A DNA stretch of 64,000 nt, taken from the NCBI RefSeq assembly GCF_001650915.1, contig NZ_LXYO01000012.1:124001-188000 (forward strand). Direction: 5' to 3'. A program made the position numbers and the translations under genes. Each line of letters opens with the position of its first letter. Position 1 is the stretch's first letter. The notes beneath the pieces are model-generated. The model saw only the letters and a program-made list of their open reading frames with translations. It was not told where the DNA came from and made no database searches. Shown in pieces: positions 57,835 to 64,000 of this stretch. This DNA is from Marinobacter sp. EhC06 (GTDB taxonomy: Bacteria > Pseudomonadota > Gammaproteobacteria > Pseudomonadales > Oleiphilaceae).

Positions 57835-59427
57835 TTACGTGAGCTCGCCCCGTGCGATCAGTAGTTGACGCTCGTGACTGAGCCCCTTCAGCAGACCCCA
57901 GGTCATGACCAGGAGAACCACCGTAAACGGCAGACCAGCACTGATTGCGGTTGCTTGAATCGCGCCAAGTGCATCTTCACCGCCGCCAAAGATCAGGGCT
58001 GCAGCAATGGCACCCTCAGCAACAACCCAGAACACACGCTGAGCGGTCGGTGCGTCGGTCTTGCCACCGGCAGTAATGCTGTCGATTACCAGCGAGCCCG
58101 AATCCGAGGAAGTCACGAAGAACACCAGAACCAGAACGATACCGACGAATGACAGGATTCCAGTCAGCGGCAGGTTCGCAAACATCTGGAACGTCGCGAG
58201 GGAAACTTCAGTCAGACCGTTCTCAGCCAACTCACCAATGCCTTGCTGGATCTGTTCGATAGCGGCGCCACCGAAAGCACTCATCCACACGACCGTGATC
58301 ACAGTCGGAACAATCAACACTGCGGTAACAAATTCTCGAACTGTGCGTCCCTTGGACACGCGCGCGATGAACATGCCAACGAACGGTGACCAGGAAATCC
58401 ACCATGCCCAGTAGAACACAGTCCAGCCCTGGAACCAGGCTTCGTCTTCACGACCAAACGGATTACTGAGCTGCAAAGCATTGCCAACATAGTTGGAAGA
58501 AGTAACCCACAGGGTTTCAAGAATGGTCATGGTTGGACCAGCGAAAATAACGAATAACAGCAGAATGGCTGCAACGCCCATGTTGATGTTACTCAGGACT
58601 TTCACGCCGCCATCGAGGCCCCTGAGCACTGAGATCAACGCAAGCGCTGTAACGCCGACGATGATCGCCATCTGAATATTCGTTCCAGCGCCAACGTCAA
58701 ACAGATAGTTCAGGCCGGAAGCCGCTTGCTGAGCGCCGAAACCGAGAGATGTGGCAAGGCCAAAAATGGTGGCTACGACCGCCAGAACATCAATAATGTG
58801 GCCAGGCCAGCCCCACACTTTATCTCGAAGCAAAGGGAAAAAGGCGGAGCGGATGGTTAGCGGCATGTTTTTATTGAAGGCAAAGAATGCCAGGGACAGC
58901 GCAACGATCGCATAGATGCCCCAGGGGTGCAGGCCCCAGTGGTACATCGTCGCGCCCATCGCAAGATTGCGGGCTTCATTCGTGCCCGCTTCTACGTTGA
59001 GTGGTGTCTCATACCATCCTGTGTAGTAGGCCACCGGCTCGGCCACGGCCCAGAACATGAGACCAATACCCATGCCCGCCGCGAACAGCATGCAGAACCA
59101 GGAAATCGTAGAGAATTCAGGTTTGCAGTCCTGGCCGCCAATACGGATCTTACCCATTGGCAGGAAGATCAAGGCCAAACAAACCACTACGAAGATGTTG
59201 GCACTGATCAGGAAAAACCAGTCAAAGGTCGCAATAATGTCCCATTTCGCTCCATCAAGCAGCTCTTTGGCCTGCCCGGGGAACATCAGGGTTCCTATCA
59301 CGAACGCAACAACCAGTATCGCCGTAATCGGAAATACCGGTGCGTGAAGATCCAGCCCGAACGGTGTGATATTGTCCTGGCCAGCCACGTAGTCCGTCGA
59401 ATATTCGTCTTTCACTACCTCGCCCAC
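57835..59427 (-). CDS. BCCT family betaine/carnitine/choline transporter
   Basis: 530 residues from GTG 59427 (AGGAGG nine bases upstream). Twelve membrane helices. Family signatures: AAGMGIGLMFWAVAEPVAYY (glycine-rich helix), and WTVFYWAWWISWSPFVGMF followed by IARVSKGRTVREF, the BCCT hallmark with the aromatic Trp box. A sodium- or proton-coupled uptake of compatible solutes is expected. The C-terminus is short (QLLIARGELT), without the long osmosensing tail of BetP/BetT, so activity may be controlled by expression rather than directly by osmolality. A near-perfect operator-like palindrome lies upstream. Confidence 0.94.
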   Translation of the reverse strand: MGEVVKDEYSTDYVAGQDNITPFGLDLHAPVFPITAILVVAFVIGTLMFPGQAKELLDGAKWDIIATFDWFFLISANIFVVVCLALIFLPMGKIRIGGQDCKPEFSTISWFCMLFAAGMGIGLMFWAVAEPVAYYTGWYETPLNVEAGTNEARNLAMGATMYHWGLHPWGIYAIVALSLAFFAFNKNMPLTIRSAFFPLLRDKVWGWPGHIIDVLAVVATIFGLATSLGFGAQQAASGLNYLFDVGAGTNIQMAIIVGVTALALISVLRGLDGGVKVLSNINMGVAAILLLFVIFAGPTMTILETLWVTSSNYVGNALQLSNPFGREDEAWFQGWTVFYWAWWISWSPFVGMFIARVSKGRTVREFVTAVLIVPTVITVVWMSAFGGAAIEQIQQGIGELAENGLTEVSLATFQMFANLPLTGILSFVGIVLVLVFFVTSSDSGSLVIDSITAGGKTDAPTAQRVFWVVAEGAIAAALIFGGGEDALGAIQATAISAGLPFTVVLLVMTWGLLKGLSHERQLLIARGELT

Positions 59428-59500
59428 GTTATGGCGCCTCCTGGGTTGATAAGTCGTTTATTCAGAATCGGAGTTCAAACATTACAAGCGCGTTATCATA

Positions 59501-59558
59501 ATGTTTTGAGCTCAAAACATCAAAACTACGATTATTTTAGCCGCCTTGATAATTATCA
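59501..59558. promoter_or_regulatory. Two palindromes in the BCCT/glutamate-synthase-like divergent region
   Basis: ATGTTTTGAGCTCAAAACAT (59501-59520) is a perfect 20-base palindrome, 74 bases before the BCCT start. TGATAATTATCA (59547-59558) is a second, AT-rich one. Their position in the 260-base divergent region and their symmetry suggest dimeric regulator sites. No regulator gene is next to them. Confidence 0.5.
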
Positions 59559-59687
59559 TAGACCATGATCGACAACGGACCAGCCAAAGTCCGGACCAAT
59601 CGAGGCGGAATCCCGCGTCGTACGACTAAACTCTTCTTTAATCACCTCGCCGGTCGAGCCGGTTTTGGGAGACAACCAGAGGATTCC

Positions 59688-61331
59688 ATGGAAAAAACAA
59701 AGACCTTCCCGCTTCGCTATACTGCCTATGTGCTCAGCATTGTCGGCTTTCTTGTCTCGCTTGGACTGGCCCTGGCTCTGAATGCGGGTTATGTCTTTCC
59801 ACTGATTTTCGGTGCTTTCGCGGCCCTGGGCACCTACGATCTGCTGCAGCGGAAGCACACGGTGAGTCGAAATTATCCCATCATGGCCAACTTCCGGTAC
59901 CTGCTCGAATCCGTCGGGCCTGAAATCCGGCAATATTTCATCCAGTCAGACACTGAAGAGCGCCCCTTCTCACGGGAACAGCGCACGATAGTGTATCAGC
60001 GCGCGAAGAATGTCCTCGACAAGCGCCCTTTCGGCTCCCAACTTGGCATGTATGAGGAAGGATTCGAGTGGATGAACCACTCGCTCGCTCCCACTCGGCT
60101 GAGCGGCAGCGACTTCCGGATTCTGATCGGCAGAAATTGCGACCAGCCCTACAACGCAAGCGTGTTCAACATCTCCGCCATGAGTTTCGGCTCACTCTCG
60201 GCCAACGCCATTCTCAGCCTTAACACCGGAGCCAGGATGGGCGGCTTTTATCACGATACCGGCGAAGGCTCCATATCCCGTTATCACCGTCAGCCCGGGG
60301 GAGACCTGGTCTGGGAGATAGGCTCCGGGTATTTCGGCTGCCGCCACAAAGATGGTTCTTTCAACGAGGACATGTTTCGCCAGAATGCCACACTTGATCA
60401 GGTCAAAATGATAGAACTCAAACTATCCCAGGGCGCCAAACCCGGTCATGGCGGGATTTTGCCAGGAGCCAAGGTGACGCCTGAGATCGCCGAGGCACGA
60501 GGCGTTTCGGTTGGCGAGGATTGTGTCTCTCCTGCCAGCCATTCGGCGTTCTCAACACCAATAGGAATGCTGGAATTTATTGACCGGCTGCGTGAATTGT
60601 CTGGCGGCAAGCCTGTAGGCTTCAAGCTCGCCATTGGTCACCCCTGGGAATGGTTCGCGATCGTCAAAGCCATGCTGGAAACCGGGCGAAAACCTGATTT
60701 CATAGTCGTTGATGGAGGCGAAGGCGGCACTGGGGCTGCACCGCTGGAGTTTATCAACCGGCTGGGCATGCCGATGACGGAAGCGCTTTTACTGGTTCAC
60801 AACACCCTAGTTGGCACAAACCTTCGGGAAGACATCGCCATTGGAGCCGCAGGCAAGATTACCTCGGCCTTCAATATTGCCCGAACCCTGGCCCTCGGCG
60901 CCGACTGGTGCAACGCCGCCCGGGGCTATATGTTTGCACTGGGCTGCATACAGGCGCTCAATTGCCATACCGGGCGATGCCCCAGCGGTGTGGCCACCCA
61001 GGACCCCCGGCGCGGCAACAAGCTCGATGTGGAGCACAAGAGCCAGAGGGTGTACAACTACCACAAGAATACCCTGGATGCCCTGCAGAACCTGCTTGAG
61101 GCCTCTGGCCTGAAACACCCATCCGAACTCGGCCCCGAGCACATCGTACGGCGGGTTTCGAAAACAGAGGTGCACTCCTACATGGACCTGTTCCCTTTCC
61201 TGGAACCGGGCGCCCTGCTTGAGGGGAAAACCGGACTGACGATCTTCGATAAATACTGGGAATTCGCCCGGTCAGACACCTTCGAACCACCCGAATTTAT
61301 CCTTAAACTCCGGGAGACCAAGCTACGCTAA
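59688..61331 (+). CDS. FMN-binding glutamate synthase family protein, membrane-associated
   Basis: 547 residues from ATG 59688 (AGAGGA seven bases upstream; the frame is open 41 codons further without a ribosome site). Two N-terminal helices (TAYVLSIVGFLVSLGLALALN and VFPLIFGAFAALGTYDLL) anchor it. The rest matches the central/FMN domain of GltB: VFNISAMSFGSLSANAI, KPGHGGILPGAKV, FIVVDGGEGGTGAAPLEF, and the Cys cluster GCIQALNCHTGRC (Cys420, 426, 431) for a 3Fe-4S centre. It lacks the glutaminase domain, so it cannot be a complete glutamate synthase; its substrate is unknown. Confidence 0.88.
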   Translation: MEKTKTFPLRYTAYVLSIVGFLVSLGLALALNAGYVFPLIFGAFAALGTYDLLQRKHTVSRNYPIMANFRYLLESVGPEIRQYFIQSDTEERPFSREQRTIVYQRAKNVLDKRPFGSQLGMYEEGFEWMNHSLAPTRLSGSDFRILIGRNCDQPYNASVFNISAMSFGSLSANAILSLNTGARMGGFYHDTGEGSISRYHRQPGGDLVWEIGSGYFGCRHKDGSFNEDMFRQNATLDQVKMIELKLSQGAKPGHGGILPGAKVTPEIAEARGVSVGEDCVSPASHSAFSTPIGMLEFIDRLRELSGGKPVGFKLAIGHPWEWFAIVKAMLETGRKPDFIVVDGGEGGTGAAPLEFINRLGMPMTEALLLVHNTLVGTNLREDIAIGAAGKITSAFNIARTLALGADWCNAARGYMFALGCIQALNCHTGRCPSGVATQDPRRGNKLDVEHKSQRVYNYHKNTLDALQNLLEASGLKHPSELGPEHIVRRVSKTEVHSYMDLFPFLEPGALLEGKTGLTIFDKYWEFARSDTFEPPEFILKLRETKLR

Positions 61332-61448
61332 AAAACAGGCATCAAAATCGCCATCGGATGTTTATTTTTTCCATAGGCTCGTGTAGACTTCGCTCCCGCT
61401 AAGCCACTGAGAATACTCCCAAGTTTCTTCCGGTGGCAGAGAGCGAAT

Positions 61449-61525
<77 letters not shown>

Positions 61526-61534
61526 GATTCCGAC

Positions 61535-61566
61535 AAAAAGCCCGGCCCGAGAGGCCCGGGCTTTTT
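61535..61566. terminator. Terminator shared by tRNA-Pro and the Crp/Fnr gene
   Basis: AAAAAGCCCGG / CCGGGCTTTTT outer stem with A- and T-runs on the two sides, placed between the tRNA and the convergent regulator gene. Confidence 0.88.
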
Positions 61567-61577
61567 GTTTTCCGGGC

Positions 61578-62213
61578 TTACCGGGGAAACGAACCGGTGA
61601 ATTCGATCTTTCCTCGGGCGAGCCGCAGCATGCCTTTGCGTTCAAACTCTTTCAGCAGCCGGCTAACCACTTCCCTGGCGGTTCCCAACTCCACGGCAAG
61701 TTCCTGATGGGTAATCGTGATTATTCCCTGCCTGACCCTGGCCTCGAGCCACTGAAACAGCCGCTCATCCATGCGCCTGAACGCGACCTCTTCCACCAGT
61801 AACATCAGGTCATTCAAGCGGCGTCCGTAGGATTCCATAATGCCAAGCCTGAAATCAGCAGACTGATCCATCAGCCGGTCAAACAGCCCCCTGGGCACCA
61901 TAAACACCTCGGCATCATCCTCAACCACTGCTTCTGCGCGAAAGCCATCGCCTGTCATCAGACAGCCGATAGACAATGTGCAAATGTCATCAGCCCCCAT
62001 CCGATATAGCACGATGCTGTGACCGGACAAGCCGGTCATCTGGACCTTAACGCTTCCATTCAGCACCAGAGGGAGTCCCTGACAGGGATCCCCGGCCCGG
62101 AAGAGAATCCTTCCATGCTCGAAGTGAAGAGGCTGCAGGCCGCTCAGGACTTCTCTGCGAAGAGGCTCAGGCAATGTTTCAAGAATGCTGTGTTGCAACA
62201 TCGGCTTTTCCAT
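61578..62213 (-). CDS. Crp/Fnr family transcriptional regulator
   Basis: 211 residues from ATG 62213; an ATG four codons in (62201) has a better GGA site. The cyclic-nucleotide-like beta-roll (ILFRAGDPCQGLPLVLNGSVKV) is followed by DDICTLSIGCLMTG with two closely spaced cysteines (78 and 84), then the dimer helix and a winged HTH ending ITHQELAVELGTAREVVSRL. It lacks the N-terminal Fe-S cysteine set of Fnr. The Cys pair suggests redox or sulfur sensing, by analogy. Divergent from a DUF2892 gene, its likely target. Confidence 0.9.
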   Translation of the reverse strand: MEKPMLQHSILETLPEPLRREVLSGLQPLHFEHGRILFRAGDPCQGLPLVLNGSVKVQMTGLSGHSIVLYRMGADDICTLSIGCLMTGDGFRAEAVVEDDAEVFMVPRGLFDRLMDQSADFRLGIMESYGRRLNDLMLLVEEVAFRRMDERLFQWLEARVRQGIITITHQELAVELGTAREVVSRLLKEFERKGMLRLARGKIEFTGSFPR

Positions 62214-62250
62214 AGGTCGTTAGATTAGCCTACCGGGCGGCCAGGCCTGT

Positions 62251-62263
62251 GTGACTTTATCAC
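62251..62263. promoter_or_regulatory. Possible Crp/Fnr-type operator
   Basis: GTGA-CTTTA-TCAC, an inverted repeat with a five-base spacer in the divergent region between the Crp/Fnr gene and the DUF2892 gene. Resembles half-sites of the family but the spacer is one base shorter than in the Crp consensus. Confidence 0.4.
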
Positions 62264-62329
62264 TGAACCGTCAGCGAACAGGGGCTAAAGTCCGTACTGT
62301 CATCGCATATCAAGCAAGGAGAAAGGATC

Positions 62330-62518
62330 ATGAGCATCAATATGGGATCTGCAGACCGTATCATTCGCGCCATTGTCGGCATTGTACTGCTGGCACTCGT
62401 ATTTGTGGGCCCGCAAACAGCCTGGGGCTGGATTGGCATAGTGCCTCTGGCAACTGCCTTGGTAGGCAACTGCCCTGCCTACTCTTTGCTGGGAATCAAG
62501 ACATGCAAGAAGCAGTAA
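62330..62518 (+). CDS. DUF2892 family inner-membrane protein
   Basis: 62 residues from ATG 62330, with AGGAGAAAGGATC upstream. Pattern NMGSADRIIRAIVGIVLLAL, then a second hydrophobic segment and GNCPAYSLLGIKTCKK with two conserved cysteines, as in the membrane part of YgaP-type rhodanese. Such proteins accompany sulfur/persulfide regulators. Divergent from the Crp/Fnr gene. Confidence 0.88.
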   Translation: MSINMGSADRIIRAIVGIVLLALVFVGPQTAWGWIGIVPLATALVGNCPAYSLLGIKTCKKQ

Positions 62519-62531
62519 CCGTGCAGGCATA

Positions 62532-62567
62532 AAAAAACCGGGGCAGCTTCTCGCTATCCCGGTTTTT
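62532..62567. terminator. Bidirectional terminator
   Basis: AAAAAACCGGG / CCCGGTTTTT with a 14-base loop, between the DUF2892 gene and the convergent MerR-like gene. Confidence 0.82.
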
Positions 62568-62586
62568 CTTCAAAGCTTCGGAAGCA

Positions 62587-62952
62587 CTATTTGACCGGCG
62601 CGTTGAGCACCTCGAGCACCTCTTCCAGCTCTGTAATCATCTGCCGGATCAGCTGCTTGTACTGGGAGGTATCGTCTTTCACCTCGTGGCTGCTCAGCTT
62701 CTGCTTCGCGCCACCGATAGTGTAGCCCTGGTCATACAGAAGGCTACGAATCTGGCGAATGGTAATAACGTCCGCCCGTTGATAATACCGACGGTTGCCC
62801 CGACGCTTTACCGGCGACAGCTGCGGAAACTCCTGTTCCCAATACCGCAGTACGTGTGCTTTCACATCACACAGTTCCGCTACCTCACCTATGGTGAAAT
62901 AACGCTTCCCCGGAATTGTGGGAAGTTCGTTGTTATGACTGGGTTCCAGCAT
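62587..62952 (-). CDS. MerR-like transcriptional regulator
   Basis: 121 residues from ATG 62952, overlapping ihfA by 20 bases. Mer[45 protein letters not shown], then [20 protein letters not shown]. The usual metal-binding C-terminus is absent; a short helix remains. Position after ihfA is conserved in Pseudomonas-like genomes. Target unknown. Confidence 0.9.
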   Translation of the reverse strand: MLEPSHNNELPTIPGKRYFTIGEVAELCDVKAHVLRYWEQEFPQLSPVKRRGNRRYYQRADVITIRQIRSLLYDQGYTIGGAKQKLSSHEVKDDTSQYKQLIRQMITELEEVLEVLNAPVK

Positions 62953-63235
62953 ACGCTTCTACTTTTTGCTTTAGTTTTTGTCCCGGGCGAAACGTAACGA
63001 CACGCCGTGCACTGATTGGAATCTCTTCACCGGTTTTCGGGTTCCGTCCCGGCCGCTGCTTCTTGTCCCGCAGATCGAAGTTACCGAAACCCGACAGCTT
63101 CACCTGCTCGTTATGGCTGAGAGCGCCTCTGATCTCATCGAAAAAAGCTTCCACCATTTCCTTGGCTTCGCGTTTGTTCAGACCCAACTCCTCGTACAAC
63201 CGCTCCGCCATTTCCGCTTTCGTCAAAGCCGCCAT
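62933..63235 (-). CDS. ihfA: Integration host factor subunit alpha
   Basis: 100 residues from ATG 63235. DNA-bending HU/IHF family: [40 protein letters not shown] with the beta-arm tip [12 protein letters not shown], and [17 protein letters not shown]. The IHF-alpha type is supported by context: pheT lies four bases upstream and a MerR-like gene downstream, the standard order. Confidence 0.97.
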   Translation of the reverse strand: MAALTKAEMAERLYEELGLNKREAKEMVEAFFDEIRGALSHNEQVKLSGFGNFDLRDKKQRPGRNPKTGEEIPISARRVVTFRPGQKLKQKVEAYAGTQS

Positions 63236-63238
63236 CTC

Positions 63239-64000
63239 TCAACTCCTCAGTGTTGCCCCCAGCTCTTCTTTCAATGCGTCGATCACACCGTTGAAGAGCG
63301 AGTGCACTTCATCCTCGTTCAATGTACGTTCGGGGTGCTGCCAGAACAGACTCAGAGCCAGGCTTCGGTTACCCTCACCCAGACTCTCGCCCTCATAGAC
63401 ATCGAACGCACGCAACGCTGTCAGCTGCTCGCCGGCATGCTTTCTCGCTACACGCTCCACATCGGCGAACGCTACCTCGCTTCCGATAATAATAGCCAAA
63501 TCCCGACGAACTTCCGGGAATTTTGAAATTTCTTTGAAATTAGGCACATATCCGGTAACGATTGAATTCAAGAATAGCTCAAACATCAGGATCGTGCCAT
63601 TAAGTTCAAGATTTTTCTGAACTTGTGGGTGTAGAGTCCCCAACCAGCCCACGTGCTCGCCGTCACGCATCAGTTCCGCAGTCTGTCCTGGATGCAACGC
63701 AGGGTGCTTGTTGCCAATAAATTGAATCTCAATGCCCAGCAACCTGAACAGACTCTCCAGATCCCCTTTTACATCAAAGAAATCCGCGGTTCTGCGACCG
63801 TTTGCCCAGTTTTCTGGATACTGGCTGCCAACCACCACACCGGCCAGCATCGGTTGCTGATCAATCCGCTCGCCCTCCTGAAGGAAGCGCAGACCGGTTT
63901 CGAACAGTCGTATGCGGGGCTGCTGACGATTCTGGTTGTAGGCCACGGTTTTCAGCAGGCCGCTCCACAGGCTGGTACGCATCACCGACAGATCCGAGGA
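63239..64000 (-). CDS. pheT: Phenylalanine-tRNA ligase beta subunit (5' end cut by window)
   Basis: Only the C-terminal 253 residues are in the window. The reading frame is open to the right edge. VMRTSLWSGLLKTVAYN belongs to the B7 core. RLFETGLRFLQ and DFFDVKGDLESLF follow, then the C-terminal B8 anticodon-binding domain with KFPEVRRDLAIIIG and WQHPERTLNEDEVHSLFNGVI. It is immediately upstream of ihfA, as in E. coli. Confidence 0.97.
   Translation of the reverse strand, partial: SSDLSVMRTSLWSGLLKTVAYNQNRQQPRIRLFETGLRFLQEGERIDQQPMLAGVVVGSQYPENWANGRRTADFFDVKGDLESLFRLLGIEIQFIGNKHPALHPGQTAELMRDGEHVGWLGTLHPQVQKNLELNGTILMFELFLNSIVTGYVPNFKEISKFPEVRRDLAIIIGSEVAFADVERVARKHAGEQLTALRAFDVYEGESLGEGNRSLALSLFWQHPERTLNEDEVHSLFNGVIDALKEELGATLRS

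Overview
The window looks like a chromosome segment of a marine gammaproteobacterium, most likely Marinobacter or a close relative. This rests on the gene order, the high-GC coding style and the gene content (salt-tolerance solutes, VolA-type lipase, penicillin-acylase lipoprotein); I could not run a database search. Both window edges cut genes: bamA on the left and pheT on the right. Many genes start at GTG, and several apparent longer starts were trimmed to the nearest Shine-Dalgarno site.

Layout. 1-9389 (minus strand) is the conserved envelope/translation cluster rpsB-tsf-pyrH-frr-uppS-cdsA-dxr-rseP-bamA, with strong hairpins between rpsB and tsf and between tsf and pyrH. 9643-16836 (plus strand) is map-glnD-dapC-arsC/spx-like-dapD-dapE, linking N-terminal Met removal, nitrogen sensing and lysine/diaminopimelate synthesis. 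16908-21199 holds slyX, a membrane-anchored cold-shock-domain protein, a Clp-N/AAA ATPase with a small partner, gloA and a DUF1853 gene. 21207-22182 is a ParD-like/zeta-type toxin-antitoxin pair.

22273-31574 (minus strand) is an accessory island without T6SS structural genes: vgrG, DUF4123 adaptor, a 1130-residue VasX-like effector with hydrophobic segments, a membrane immunity candidate, and two further immunity-like genes, one visibly scrambled by frameshifts. 31753-33779 has two zinc-less medium-chain oxidoreductases. 33861-38623 (minus strand) is a four-gene operon that I read as a glucosylglycerate cycle: glycerate kinase, glucosyl-3-phosphoglycerate synthase, its phosphatase and a GH13_18 phosphorylase. 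selO lies divergent to it.

40230-53688 contains class I fumarase, an enoyl-CoA hydratase, a VolA-type lipase lipoprotein, a penicillin-acylase-family lipoprotein, an alpha-methylacyl-CoA racemase divergent from an AraC regulator, and rmuC with a secreted TPR-like protein. 53977-57773 carries a small unknown gene and the retropepsin-lipoprotein / 7TM inactive transglutaminase / ATP-grasp trio, a poorly understood envelope system. 57835-61331 has a BCCT transporter and a membrane-linked FMN glutamate-synthase-like enzyme. The right end has tRNA-Pro(GGG), a Crp/Fnr regulator divergent from a DUF2892 protein, a MerR-like gene, ihfA and the end of pheT.

The best candidates for new biology are the T6SS effector island with its immunity paralogues, the glucosylglycerate operon, the retropepsin/ATP-grasp trio and the Clp-N/AAA pair. 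No CRISPR array, rRNA, insertion sequence or prophage was seen.
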